NCBI RefSeq assembly: GCF_001425905.1
Contig: NZ_LMDY01000002.1
Location: 20,455 to 84,454 of the forward strand
Reading direction: 5' to 3'
Source of the DNA: Methylibium sp. Root1272
GTDB lineage: Bacteria; Pseudomonadota; Gammaproteobacteria; Burkholderiales; Burkholderiaceae_C
Length of the DNA: 64,000 bases
Under the pieces are notes generated by a model. It was not told the DNA's origin and made no database searches. It saw only the letters and a list, made by a program, of their open reading frames with translations. Each line of letters starts with the position of its first letter. The stretch's first letter is position 1. A program made the position numbers and the translations under genes. Below, piece by piece: positions 55,431-63,975 of the stretch.

Positions 55431-56051
55431 ATGCAGAACCTGCTGCTGGCGATCGACCGCTTCTCCACCTGGATCGGCAAGCTGTTTGCCTGGGCGGTGG
55501 TGGGCCTGACCATGCTGATCAGCTGGGAGGTGTTCTCCCGCTACGTGCTCAACAAGCCCCATGCCTGGGTGCTCGACGCCCAGATCATGCTGTACGGCGT
55601 GCTCTTCATGTGCGCCGGCGCGTACACGCTGAGCAAGGCGGGCCACGTGCGCGGCGACGTGCTCTACGGCTTCTTCCGGCCGCGCACCCAGGCCACGATC
55701 GACCTGGTCCTCTACTTCGTGTTCTTCCTGCCGGGCATCGTGGCGCTCACCTGGGCCGGCTGGTTCTACTTCAACGATTCGCTCTCCATCCGCGAGCAGA
55801 CCTTCAACGCCGATCCGTTGCCGGTCTATCCCTTCAAGTTCGTGATCCCCTTCGCCGGTGGCGTGCTGCTGCTGCAGGGCCTGGTGGAGATCGTGCGCTG
55901 CGTGATCTGCCTGCGTGACGGCGATTGGCCATCGCGCGAAGAAGACGTCGAGGAGGTCGACGTCGACAAGCTCAAGGAAATGGTGCACGTGAAAGACGCC
56001 GACATCGAAGCGCTCGACAAGTTCGTCGTCAAGGAAGGCGGCAAGTCATGA
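55431..56051 (+). CDS. dctQ: TRAP transporter small permease DctQ
   Basis: The 206-residue membrane protein has four helices; DctQ features include ISWEVFSRYVLNKPHAWVLDAQIMLYGVLFMCAGAYTLSKAGHVRGDVLYGF. The C-terminal 45 residues are charged and cytosolic (EEDVEEVDVDKLKEMVHVKDADIEALDKF). It couples DctM to the sodium gradient with the binding protein. The ATG at 55431 follows the T-tract hairpin by 12 bases and has AGGAAG upstream. The stop overlaps dctM (ATGA). Confidence 0.88.
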   Translation: MQNLLLAIDRFSTWIGKLFAWAVVGLTMLISWEVFSRYVLNKPHAWVLDAQIMLYGVLFMCAGAYTLSKAGHVRGDVLYGFFRPRTQATIDLVLYFVFFLPGIVALTWAGWFYFNDSLSIREQTFNADPLPVYPFKFVIPFAGGVLLLQGLVEIVRCVICLRDGDWPSREEDVEEVDVDKLKEMVHVKDADIEALDKFVVKEGGKS

Positions 56052-58057
56052 AGCTGCGCAAGGAACTGTGGTTCGGCTTCACGCTGATGGCCATCATCAT
56101 CGCGGCGGCGATGGGCATGGTGCTGAGCGTCGACACCATGACCAACGGCCACTACGGCCTGCTGATGCTGTCGCTGGTGGTCGTGGCCATCATGCTGGGC
56201 TTTCCCACCGCCTTCACGCTGATGGGCATGGGCATGCTGTTCGCCTTCTTCGCCTACCACTCCGGCGGGCAGACGACGGGCGGCGCGATGAAGCAGACGC
56301 TCGACCTGATGGTGCAGCGCGCCTTCGCGGTGATGAGCAACGACGTGCTGATCTCGATCCCGCTGTTCGTGTTCATGGGCTACCTGGTCGAGCGGGCCAA
56401 CCTGATCGAGAAGCTGTTCCGCAGCCTGCACCTGGCCCTGGCGCGGGTGCCCGGCTCGCTGGCGGTCGCCACGCTGGTGACCTGCGCGGTGTTCGCCACC
56501 GCGACCGGCATCGTGGGGGCGGTCGTCACGCTGATGGGCCTGCTGGCGCTGCCGCAGATGCTGCGCGGCGGCTACGACGTGCGGGTCTCGGCCGGGGCCA
56601 TCACCGCCGGCGGCTGCCTGGGCATCCTGATCCCGCCGTCGGTGCTGCTGATCGTCTACGGCGCGACCGCCGGCGTGTCGGTGGTGCAGTTGTATGCCGG
56701 AGCTTTCTTCCCCGGGATCATGCTGGCCGGCCTGTACATCCTCTACGTGATCATCCTCGCCAAGATCAAGCCGGCGCTGATGCCCCCGCTGACGGCCGCT
56801 CAGCGCTTCGTGCCACTGCCCAAGCCGCTGCAGAGCGCGGGCGCCAGCGGCGAGGGCCGTGCGCTGCCGTGGTTGCTGGGCGCCTTGAAGGGCAAGCGCA
56901 ACCAGGCCGTGAGCACGGGTTTCCTGCTCAAGCAACTGACCATCGCGCTGCTGCCGTTGATCCTGTTCGCTGCCGTGTCGCTCTGGAGCTACCAGACCGT
57001 GACCCGCGTCGCACCGGCCGACGATTTCTCGGAACTGCAACAGATGGGTGCCGGCAGCGCCACCGAATCGGAAGGCACGGGCGGCTTGCAGCCCCCGCCG
57101 AGCGAAGAGGGCAGCGGGCTGCAGGAGCCACCGTCGTCCGGAGGTCTGCAGGAGCCGCCCGCGGCTGCTGCGGCAGAGTCGGCCAGCGGGGCCGCGCTGG
57201 AAACGCCTCCGGCGACGGCGTCCGACGCTGCGTCCCCCGTGGCCACGCCTCCCGCCGCCGCTACCGCCGCCGCCGCCGCGGGCGATGCCGCGTCGACTAC
57301 CAAGCCGGCGCCGCAGGGCTACTGGATCGGCCTGGCGGTGGGGGCGGTGGCGATGCTGGCTTACTACTCGCTGCTCAGCTTCAACCGGCTCGAAGTCTTC
57401 AAGATGCTGCTGTCGAGCTTCTTCCCGCTGCTGGTGCTGATCATCGCGGTGCTGGGCTCGATCGTCTTCGGCCTGGCGACGCCCACCGAGGCTGCGGCGG
57501 TCGGTGCGCTTGGAGGCTTCCTCCTCGCGGGAGCCTATCGGCAGCTCAACTTCACGGTGGTGAAGGAGAGCGTCTTCCTCACCGCCAAGACCAGCGCGAT
57601 GGTGTGCTGGCTGTTCGTCGGCTCGGCCATCTTCTCGGCGGCCTTCGCGCTGCTGGGCGGCCAGGAACTGGTCGAGAACTGGGTGCTGGGCATGAACCTC
57701 ACCAAGACCCAGTTCCTCGTGCTGAGTCAGGTGATCATCTTCGTGCTGGGCTGGCCGCTGGAGTGGACCGAGATCATCGTGATCTTCATGCCCATCTTCA
57801 TCCCGCTGCTCGACAACTTCGGGGTCGACCCGCTGTTCTTCGGCCTGCTGGTGGCCCTGAACCTGCAGACGGCCTTCCTGAGCCCGCCGGTGGCGATGGC
57901 GGCGTTCTACCTGAAGGGCGTGGCACCGAAGCACGTGACGCTGAACCAGATCTTCGCCGGCATGCTGCCCTTCATGGGCATCCAGGTCATCGCGATCATC
58001 CTGCTGTACCAGTTCCCGGCGATCGGCCTGTGGCTGCCGCAGGTGCTGTACAAGTGA
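56048..58057 (+). CDS. dctM: TRAP transporter large permease DctM with low-complexity insert
   Basis: The 669-residue polytopic protein is far longer than typical DctM (about 430). Conserved segments are recognisable: SNDVLISIPLFVFMGYLVERANLIEKLF, GGCLGILIPPSVLLIVYGATAGVSV, FGLATPTEAAAVGALGGF and LSPPVAMAAFYLKGVAP. Between two membrane halves, residues of about 320-425 are Pro/Ala/Ser/Glu-rich with tandem GLQEPP-type units and extra helices around them. The insert is in frame and has normal GC codon use. Substrate follows from dctP. Translation is coupled to dctQ. Confidence 0.88.
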   Translation: MKLRKELWFGFTLMAIIIAAAMGMVLSVDTMTNGHYGLLMLSLVVVAIMLGFPTAFTLMGMGMLFAFFAYHSGGQTTGGAMKQTLDLMVQRAFAVMSNDVLISIPLFVFMGYLVERANLIEKLFRSLHLALARVPGSLAVATLVTCAVFATATGIVGAVVTLMGLLALPQMLRGGYDVRVSAGAITAGGCLGILIPPSVLLIVYGATAGVSVVQLYAGAFFPGIMLAGLYILYVIILAKIKPALMPPLTAAQRFVPLPKPLQSAGASGEGRALPWLLGALKGKRNQAVSTGFLLKQLTIALLPLILFAAVSLWSYQTVTRVAPADDFSELQQMGAGSATESEGTGGLQPPPSEEGSGLQEPPSSGGLQEPPAAAAAESASGAALETPPATASDAASPVATPPAAATAAAAAGDAASTTKPAPQGYWIGLAVGAVAMLAYYSLLSFNRLEVFKMLLSSFFPLLVLIIAVLGSIVFGLATPTEAAAVGALGGFLLAGAYRQLNFTVVKESVFLTAKTSAMVCWLFVGSAIFSAAFALLGGQELVENWVLGMNLTKTQFLVLSQVIIFVLGWPLEWTEIIVIFMPIFIPLLDNFGVDPLFFGLLVALNLQTAFLSPPVAMAAFYLKGVAPKHVTLNQIFAGMLPFMGIQVIAIILLYQFPAIGLWLPQVLYK

Positions 58058-58097
58058 TCGGGGGGGCGCGCGCCGGCGGCACCACGGCGGTGTGGCG

Positions 58098-58706
58098 ATG
58101 AACGCGAGGAGCCCGGTCGAGTTCTATTTCGACTTCTCCTCGCCCTACTCCTACATCGCCAGCGAGTGGGTCGAGGCGGTGGCCGCGCGCCACGGCCGCA
58201 CCGTGCGCTGGCACGCCATCCTGCTCGGTGCCACCTTCCAGGCGGCCGAGCTGAAGAGTCCGGTGTCCTACCCGGTCAAGCGCGAGTACGCGCTGGTCGA
58301 TTTCCAGCGATCGGCGCGCTTCGAGGGCGTGCCGTACCGGTTGCCCGAGCCGTTCCCGATCCCGACGCAGAACGCCGCGCGCGTGTTCTGGTGGCTCGCC
58401 GACCGCGACCCCGCGCGAGCAGCGGCCTGGGCGCATGCCGGGCTGCGCGCCTACTTCACGCGTGGCGTGGCGCTCGACGTGCCGGCACAGCTGAAGGCGC
58501 TGTGTGCCGAAGCCGGGCTCGACGCCGACGCGGCCGAGGCTGCCTGGGGCGACCCGGTCTGGAAGGCAAAGCTGAAGGCCGAGAACGACGCCGCGATCGC
58601 GGCGGGCCTGTTCGGTGCGCCGTCCTTCATCGTCGACGGCGAGCTGTTCTGGGGCAACGACCGGCGGGGGCAGCTGGAGCGCTGGCTCGCGAGCGGGCCG
58701 TTCTGA
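58098..58706 (+). CDS. 2-hydroxychromene-2-carboxylate isomerase/kappa-GST-like protein
   Basis: The 202-residue thioredoxin-fold protein starts with EFYFDFSSPYSYIASEW, where Ser replaces the DsbA active-site Cys, as in HCCA isomerases and kappa-class glutathione transferases. FGAPSFIVDGELFWGNDRRGQLE near the C-terminus is conserved. HCCA isomerases act in naphthalene and related aromatic degradation; no other aromatic degradation gene is adjacent, so the substrate is uncertain. ATG at 58098 lies 41 bases after dctM and could be cotranscribed. Confidence 0.85.
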   Translation: MNARSPVEFYFDFSSPYSYIASEWVEAVAARHGRTVRWHAILLGATFQAAELKSPVSYPVKREYALVDFQRSARFEGVPYRLPEPFPIPTQNAARVFWWLADRDPARAAAWAHAGLRAYFTRGVALDVPAQLKALCAEAGLDADAAEAAWGDPVWKAKLKAENDAAIAAGLFGAPSFIVDGELFWGNDRRGQLERWLASGPF

Positions 58707-58718
58707 GCGGTGGCGCCG

Positions 58719-59435
58719 TCAGGCGCTCGCGCTGCCGGCCCCCTGCAGCGCGAGCTCGATGTCGGCGCGCAGACGCCGCAACGCGGCCAATTCGGCCTTC
58801 GGTGCCTGGATGGCCGGGTAGAGCACCGTGAGCAGCCCGCTCGCCGTCTCGTCGGCGTCCATCGGCCTTTGCTGCAGCACGGCCTCCCACAACAGGTGTT
58901 CCATCGGCCCGAGCACCATGGTGCGCAGCAGGCGCAGCGGCACGTCACGGCGGATCTCGCCGCTGGCCTGGCCACGCGCCAGCAGGTCCATCAGCGGCGC
59001 GGTGTAGCGGCGCTGCAGTGGCGCGAAGGCGTCGCCCAGGGCTTCCTGCCCTTTCGAGCGGCCTTCCGACAGCACCAGCGCGCACAGCCCGGTGCCCTGC
59101 GTCAGGAACAGCCGCAGATGGGTCCGCACAAAGAACTCGAGCTGCGCGCGCGTGTCGCGCTGGCGTGGCAGGCCGGCCTCGATGACGGCGATGATCTCGT
59201 CGTACCAGTCTTCGATCACGCGCGTGCACAGCTCGCGCTTGCCATGGAAGTAGGTGAAGACGGTGGCTTCGGAGATGCCCAGGCGCTGTGCGATCTCGGT
59301 CGTCGTGGCGTGCTCGTAGCCGCGTTCGGAGAACACGTCGCGGCCGACGCGCAGGATGTCGCGCACGCGCTGCTCGGACTTGGCGCTGGCCGGCGCGCGT
59401 CGGCGTGGAGGAGCGAGAGCGGGCGGACTGTTCAT
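58719..59435 (-). CDS. TetR-family regulator
   Basis: The 238-residue protein has a basic N-terminal tail, then a TetR HTH (ILRVGRDVFSERGYEHATTTEIAQRLGISEATVFTYFHGKRELCTRVI) and a ligand-binding domain that includes LRLLRTMVLGPMEHLLWEA. It is divergent from liuA-liuB-liuC with a 233-base control region and is the likely repressor of the leucine/isovalerate genes. It might correspond to the TetR-type Liu regulator of some betaproteobacteria (LiuQ), but I cannot confirm this identity. Two matching inverted repeats flank the promoter. Confidence 0.88.
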   Translation of the reverse strand: MNSPPALAPPRRRAPASAKSEQRVRDILRVGRDVFSERGYEHATTTEIAQRLGISEATVFTYFHGKRELCTRVIEDWYDEIIAVIEAGLPRQRDTRAQLEFFVRTHLRLFLTQGTGLCALVLSEGRSKGQEALGDAFAPLQRRYTAPLMDLLARGQASGEIRRDVPLRLLRTMVLGPMEHLLWEAVLQQRPMDADETASGLLTVLYPAIQAPKAELAALRRLRADIELALQGAGSASA

Positions 59436-59492
59436 CGGCGCGGTTGCAGGGGCGTGGAGGAGGGCAGGCGGGATTGTCGGGGATCGTTAATG

Positions 59493-59507
59493 TTGAGTAA
59501 AGCTCAA
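59493..59507. promoter_or_regulatory. Operator candidate 1 (TTGAG-N5-CTCAA)
   Basis: TTGAGTAAAGCTCAA is a perfect inverted repeat with 5-base arms and 5-base spacer. It ends eight bases upstream of the liuA -35 and lies 58 bases upstream of the tetR start. A nearly identical second copy lies at 59597-59611. Confidence 0.6.
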
Positions 59508-59514
59508 TTAATAC

Positions 59515-59543
59515 TTGATTCGATCGTGTCGACCACCTAGACT
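59515..59543 (+). promoter_or_regulatory. Putative liuA promoter
   Basis: TTGATT (59515-59520) and TAGACT (59538-59543) are separated by exactly 17 bases and match sigma-70 -35 and -10 consensus at 4 and 4 of 6 positions. The predicted start of transcription is near 59550, giving a 5' leader of about 120 bases before the liuA ATG. Confidence 0.6.
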
Positions 59544-59596
59544 GAACGCTGATTTCCTGAAGGCTCGATCGGGTCGGCAGGCGATGATTGTCAATA

Positions 59597-59611
59597 TTGA
59601 GCGGAACTCAT
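59597..59611. promoter_or_regulatory. Operator candidate 2 (TTGAG-N5-CTCAT)
   Basis: TTGAGCGGAACTCAT matches operator candidate 1 in both half-sites except the last base, with the same 5-base spacer. Its centre is 104 bases from that of copy 1 (about ten helical turns), downstream of the predicted transcription start. The arrangement would allow looping or roadblock repression. Confidence 0.55.
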
Positions 59612-59668
59612 GAATGCGCGAGCCCCGGCCCGTCGCACCGAGCTTCCGCCGTCACGGAGGCGACCGCC

Positions 59669-60844
59669 ATGTCCAGCTTTACCGGCCTCGATATCGACCT
59701 CGGCGACACGCTGGTCATGCTGCGCGACAGCGTGCGCGACTTCGCCCAGCAGGAGATCGCACCGCGCGCGGCCGACATCGACCGCGACAACCTGTTCCCT
59801 GCCGACCTCTGGCGCAAGCTCGGCCACCTGGGCGTGCACGGCATGACGGTGGACGAGGCCTACGGCGGCACCGGCCTGGGCTACCTGGCGCACATGGTGG
59901 CGATGGAGGAGATCTCGCGCGCCTCCGCGGCCGTGGGCCTGTCCTACGGCGCGCATTCCAACCTCTGCATCAACCAGCTGCACCGCAATGGCAGCGACGC
60001 GCAGAAGCGCCGCTACCTGCCGAAGCTGGTGTCCGGCGAGCATGTCGGCGCGCTGGCGATGAGCGAGCCCAACGCCGGCTCCGACGTGGTCAGCATGAAG
60101 CTGCGCGCCGAGCGCCGCGGCGACCGCTACGTGCTGAACGGCGCCAAGATGTGGATCACCAACGGCGGCGACGCCGACACGATGGTGGTCTATGCCAAGA
60201 CCGAGCCCGAGGCCGGCGCCAAGGGCGTGACGGCCCTCATCGTCGAAAAGGGTTTCAAGGGCCTGAGCTTCGGCAGCAAGCTCGACAAGCTGGGCATGCG
60301 CGGCTCCAACACCTACCCGGTGTTCTTCGAGGACTGCGAGGTGCCGGTCGACAACGTGCTGGGCCTCGAGGGTGGCGGCGTCAAGGTGCTGATGAGCGGC
60401 CTGGACTACGAGCGCGCGGTGCTGTCGGCCGGGCCGCTGGGCATCATGGCCGCCTGCATGGACCTGGTGCTGCCCTATGTGCACGACCGCAAGCAGTTCG
60501 GCCAGAGCATCGGCGAGTTCCAGCTGATGCAGGGCAAGCTGGCCGACATGTACACCACCTTCTCGGCCTGCCGTGCCTACGTCTACGCCGTCGGCCAGGC
60601 CTGCGATCGCGCCGACCACAGCCGTTCGCTGCGCAAGGACGCGGCCGGCGCCATCCTCTACGCCGCCGAGAAGGCCACCTGGATGGCCGGCGAGGCCATC
60701 CAGGTGCTGGGCGGCAACGGCTACATCAACGAGTACCCGGCCGGGCGGCTGTGGCGCGACGCCAAGCTCTACGAGATCGGTGCCGGCACCTCGGAGATCC
60801 GGCGCATGCTGATCGGCCGCGAACTGTTCGCCGAGTCGGCCTGA
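59669..60844 (+). CDS. liuA: Isovaleryl-CoA dehydrogenase
   Basis: The 391-residue FAD acyl-CoA dehydrogenase oxidises isovaleryl-CoA to 3-methylcrotonyl-CoA in leucine breakdown. The catalytic base is at Glu248 in [15 protein letters not shown], the location used by isovaleryl-CoA dehydrogenases and not the C-terminal Glu of medium-chain enzymes. FAD-contact [21 protein letters not shown] and [21 protein letters not shown] are intact. ATG at 59669 has GGAGG upstream. It is first in the liu operon. Electrons go to ETF, which is not encoded here. Confidence 0.94.
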   Translation: MSSFTGLDIDLGDTLVMLRDSVRDFAQQEIAPRAADIDRDNLFPADLWRKLGHLGVHGMTVDEAYGGTGLGYLAHMVAMEEISRASAAVGLSYGAHSNLCINQLHRNGSDAQKRRYLPKLVSGEHVGALAMSEPNAGSDVVSMKLRAERRGDRYVLNGAKMWITNGGDADTMVVYAKTEPEAGAKGVTALIVEKGFKGLSFGSKLDKLGMRGSNTYPVFFEDCEVPVDNVLGLEGGGVKVLMSGLDYERAVLSAGPLGIMAACMDLVLPYVHDRKQFGQSIGEFQLMQGKLADMYTTFSACRAYVYAVGQACDRADHSRSLRKDAAGAILYAAEKATWMAGEAIQVLGGNGYINEYPAGRLWRDAKLYEIGAGTSEIRRMLIGRELFAESA

Positions 60845-60867
60845 CCCCTGGCCGAAGGAGTTCCGCG

Positions 60868-62490
60868 ATGTCGACCCTGGTGTCCCGCCTCGATCCGCGC
60901 AGCGACGAGTTCAAGGCCAATGCGGCCGCGATGCGCCGCGGCGTCGACGACCTGCGCGCGAAGCTCGCACAGATCGCGCTGGGTGGCGGCGAGACCGCGC
61001 GCGCGCGGCACGTGGCGCGCGGCAAGCTGCTGCCGCGCGAGCGGGTCGAGCTGCTGCTGGACCCGGACACGCCCTTCCTCGAGATCGCCCCGCTGGCGGC
61101 GATGGGCGTCTATCGCGACGTCGACGGCAGCGATGCGGCGCCGTGCGCCGGCGTGATTGCCGGCATCGGCCGTGTCGCCGGCGTCGAGTGCGTGATCGTG
61201 TGCAACGACGCCACCGTCAAGGGCGGCACCTACTACCCGCTGACCGTGAAGAAGCACCTGCGCGCGCAGGAGATCGCGCAGCAGAACCGGCTGCCCTGCC
61301 TCTACCTGGTCGACAGCGGCGGCGCCAACCTGCCGAACCAGGACGAGGTGTTCCCGGACCGCGACCACTTCGGTCGCATCTTCTACAACCAGGCGACGAT
61401 GAGCGCCGACGGCATCCCGCAGATCGCCGTGGTGATGGGCTCCTGCACCGCCGGCGGCGCCTACGTACCGGCGATGAGCGACGAGACCATCATCGTGCAG
61501 AACCAGGGCACGATCTTCCTCGGCGGCCCGCCGCTGGTGAAGGCCGCGACCGGCGAGGTGGTGACGGCCGAGGACCTGGGCGGGGGCGATGTCCACACCC
61601 GACTGTCGGGCGTGGCCGACCACCTGGCGCGCAACGACACCCATGCGCTGGCGCTGGCGCGCCAGATCGTCGGCCACCTCAACCATCGCAAGCCGCAGGC
61701 GCCGATGCAGCGCGAGCCGGTGGCGCCGGGCTACGACGCGGCCGAACTGCTGGGCGTGATCCCGACCGACACGCGCAAGCCCTTCGACGTGCGCGAGGTC
61801 ATTGCCCGCATCGTCGACGGCAGCGAGTTCGACGAGTTCAAGGCGCGCTACGGCGCCACGCTGGTGACCGGGTTCGCACACATCGAGGGCCTGCCGGTCG
61901 GCATCGTGGCGAACAACGGCATCCTGTTCTCCGAGAGTGCCAACAAGGGCGCGCATTTCATCGAGCTGTGCTGCCAGCGCAAGATTCCGCTGGTGTTCCT
62001 GCAGAACATCACCGGCTTCATGGTCGGCCGCAAGGTCGAGAACGAAGGCATTGCACGCGCCGGCGCGAAGATGGTCACTGCGGTGGCCTGCGCCAACGTG
62101 CCCAAGTTCACCGTGATCATCGGCGGCAGTTTCGGCGCGGGCAACTACGGCATGTGCGGCCGCGCCTATTCGCCGCGCTTCCTGTGGATGTGGCCCAACG
62201 CGCGCATCTCGGTGATGGGCGGCGAGCAGGCCGCCAGCGTGCTGGCCACCGTGAAGCGCGACGGCATCGAGGCCAAGGGCGGCACCTGGTCGGCCGAGGA
62301 CGAGTCGGCCTTCAAGGCGCCGCTGCTCGCACAGTACGAGACCCAGGGTCACCCCTACTACGCCAGCGCCCGGCTGTGGGACGATGGCGTCATCGATCCC
62401 GCGGACACGCGCCGCGTGCTCGCGCTCGGCCTGAGCGCCAGCCTGAACGCGCCGATCCCCGACGCGAAGTTCGGCGTGTTCCGCATGTGA
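60868..62490 (+). CDS. liuB: 3-methylcrotonyl-CoA carboxylase beta subunit
   Basis: The 540-residue carboxyltransferase moves CO2 from biotin to 3-methylcrotonyl-CoA, forming 3-methylglutaconyl-CoA. Motifs are [28 protein letters not shown] (acyl-CoA site), [58 protein letters not shown] and [27 protein letters not shown], all typical of MCC beta. Length is normal. ATG at 60868 has AAGGAG upstream. The partner alpha subunit begins at the right end of the window. Confidence 0.95.
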   Translation: MSTLVSRLDPRSDEFKANAAAMRRGVDDLRAKLAQIALGGGETARARHVARGKLLPRERVELLLDPDTPFLEIAPLAAMGVYRDVDGSDAAPCAGVIAGIGRVAGVECVIVCNDATVKGGTYYPLTVKKHLRAQEIAQQNRLPCLYLVDSGGANLPNQDEVFPDRDHFGRIFYNQATMSADGIPQIAVVMGSCTAGGAYVPAMSDETIIVQNQGTIFLGGPPLVKAATGEVVTAEDLGGGDVHTRLSGVADHLARNDTHALALARQIVGHLNHRKPQAPMQREPVAPGYDAAELLGVIPTDTRKPFDVREVIARIVDGSEFDEFKARYGATLVTGFAHIEGLPVGIVANNGILFSESANKGAHFIELCCQRKIPLVFLQNITGFMVGRKVENEGIARAGAKMVTAVACANVPKFTVIIGGSFGAGNYGMCGRAYSPRFLWMWPNARISVMGGEQAASVLATVKRDGIEAKGGTWSAEDESAFKAPLLAQYETQGHPYYASARLWDDGVIDPADTRRVLALGLSASLNAPIPDAKFGVFRM

Positions 62491-62530
62491 TGGAGGGCGC
62501 CGCGATGCCGCACAGCCAGGGTCACGCCGC

Positions 62531-63322
62531 ATGAGCTCCGACACGACCGTCCGCCTGAGCCGACCGGCCGCCGCCGTGGCGCAGGTGACGCTGTGCCGCC
62601 CCGACGTGCGCAACGCCTTCAACGACGAGGTGATCACCGCGCTGACGCAGGCCTTCCGCGCGCTCGACGCCGACGACGCGGTGCGCGTCGTCGTGCTGGC
62701 CGCCGAGGGGCCGGCCTTCTGCGCCGGCGCCGACCTGCACTGGATGCGCCGCATGGCGGACTACACGCGCGCGCAGAACCTCGATGATGCGGCCGGCCTC
62801 GCCGAGATGCTGCGCAGCATCGCCGCCTGCCGCAAGCCGACGATCGCGCGCGTGCAGGGCGATGCCTATGCCGGCGGCGTGGGCCTGGTGGCGGCCTGCG
62901 ATCTCGCGGTGGCGGTGGACACGGCGCAGTTCTGCCTCAGCGAGGTGAAGCTCGGGCTGGTGCCGGCGACGATCGGCCCCTACGTGGTCCGCGCGATGGG
63001 CGCACGCGCAGCGCAGCGCTACATGCTCACGGCGGAACGCTTCGATGCCGCGACGGCGCTGCGGTTGGGCCTGGTGCACGAAGCCGTGCCTGCCGAGAGG
63101 CTGGATGCGGGTGTGCAGGCGCTCGTCGAGGCGCTGCTCGCCGCCAGCCCGCAGGCGCTGACCACCTGCAAGCGCCTGCTGCACGAGATCACGGCTCAGC
63201 CGCTCGACGCAGCGCTGATCGGGCGCACCGTCGAGTTCATCGCCGACGCGCGCGCATCGGACGACGGCCGCGAGGGCGTGCAGGCCTTTCTCGGCAGGCG
63301 CAAGCCGCACTGGCAGGGGTGA
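62531..63322 (+). CDS. liuC: Enoyl-CoA hydratase family, probable 3-methylglutaconyl-CoA hydratase
   Basis: The 263-residue crotonase-fold protein has the oxyanion-hole segments AFCAGADLHWMRRMADYT and GDAYAGGVGLVAACDLAVA, then FCLSEVKLGLVPATIGPYVVRAMG with the expected catalytic Glu region. Its place between liuB and liuD assigns it to hydration of 3-methylglutaconyl-CoA to HMG-CoA; AUH-like motifs agree. ATG at 62531 follows a short leader in which a nine-codon ORF (62504-62533) overlaps the start. Confidence 0.88.
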   Translation: MSSDTTVRLSRPAAAVAQVTLCRPDVRNAFNDEVITALTQAFRALDADDAVRVVVLAAEGPAFCAGADLHWMRRMADYTRAQNLDDAAGLAEMLRSIAACRKPTIARVQGDAYAGGVGLVAACDLAVAVDTAQFCLSEVKLGLVPATIGPYVVRAMGARAAQRYMLTAERFDAATALRLGLVHEAVPAERLDAGVQALVEALLAASPQALTTCKRLLHEITAQPLDAALIGRTVEFIADARASDDGREGVQAFLGRRKPHWQG

Positions 63323-63975
63323 GCGAGACGATGGAACTGCCGTCCGTGAATGCGCTCGACACCACCCACCTGATCGCATTGGCCGCCGCGCTGGGCTGGG
63401 CCAGCGGCCTGCGGCTCTACGCGGTGCTGGCGATCACCGGGCTGGTGGGTTATGCCGGCTGGGTGCAACTGCCGCCCGGCCTGCAACTGCTGCAGCACCC
63501 GGCCATGCTGGCGGGCAGCGGCTTCATGCTGTTCGTCGAGTTCTTCGCCGACAAGATCCCCGGGCTCGATTCGCTGTGGGACCTGATCCATACCGCCATC
63601 CGCATCCCCGCCGGCGCGGCGCTGGCCGCCTCGGTGTTCGGCGCCGACCACGCCACCGCCGCGGCGCTGGCGGCACTGCTGGGCGGCACGCTGGCCGCGA
63701 CCAGCCACGTCGCCAAGGCGACCACGCGCGCGGCGGTCAACACCTCGCCCGAGCCGTTCTCGAACATCGGCATGTCGCTGCTGGGTGATCTGGCGGTGCC
63801 GTCGATGCTGTGGCTCGCGTTCGAGCACCCGGTGCTGGCGATCGTCGGCGTGGCGGTGGCCTTCGTCGGCATGCTGATCCTCGTGTGGGTGCTGTCGAAG
63901 TTCCTGGCGCGGGTGTGGGCACGGCTGAAGATGCTGCTCGGTGCGGCGTCGGCCACGGCGACGGAGTTCCGCTGA
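63319..63975 (+). CDS. DUF4126 membrane protein in the liu operon
   Basis: The 218-residue polytopic membrane protein has about five helices (IALAAALGWASGLRLYAVLAITGLVGY, FMLFVEFFADKIPGLDSLWDLIHT, HTAIRIPAGAALAAS, LAVPSMLWLAFEHPVLAIVGVAVAFVGMLILVWVLSKFLARV). ASGLRLYAVL and ATSHVAKATTRAAVNTSPEPFSNI are typical of DUF4126. Function unknown. GTG at 63319 overlaps the liuC stop (GTGA); ATG at 63331 is an alternative. Its tight position between liuC and liuD suggests cotranscription. Confidence 0.85.
   Translation: MSETMELPSVNALDTTHLIALAAALGWASGLRLYAVLAITGLVGYAGWVQLPPGLQLLQHPAMLAGSGFMLFVEFFADKIPGLDSLWDLIHTAIRIPAGAALAASVFGADHATAAALAALLGGTLAATSHVAKATTRAAVNTSPEPFSNIGMSLLGDLAVPSMLWLAFEHPVLAIVGVAVAFVGMLILVWVLSKFLARVWARLKMLLGAASATATEFR

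Noticed and set aside
55826..57934. A 702-residue minus-strand open frame.
   Set aside because: It is antisense to dctM and consists of Gln/His/Arg-rich shadow sequence.
62504..62533. Nine-codon ORF just before liuC.
   Set aside because: Too short to support as a gene; at most it aids coupling by its ATGA overlap.
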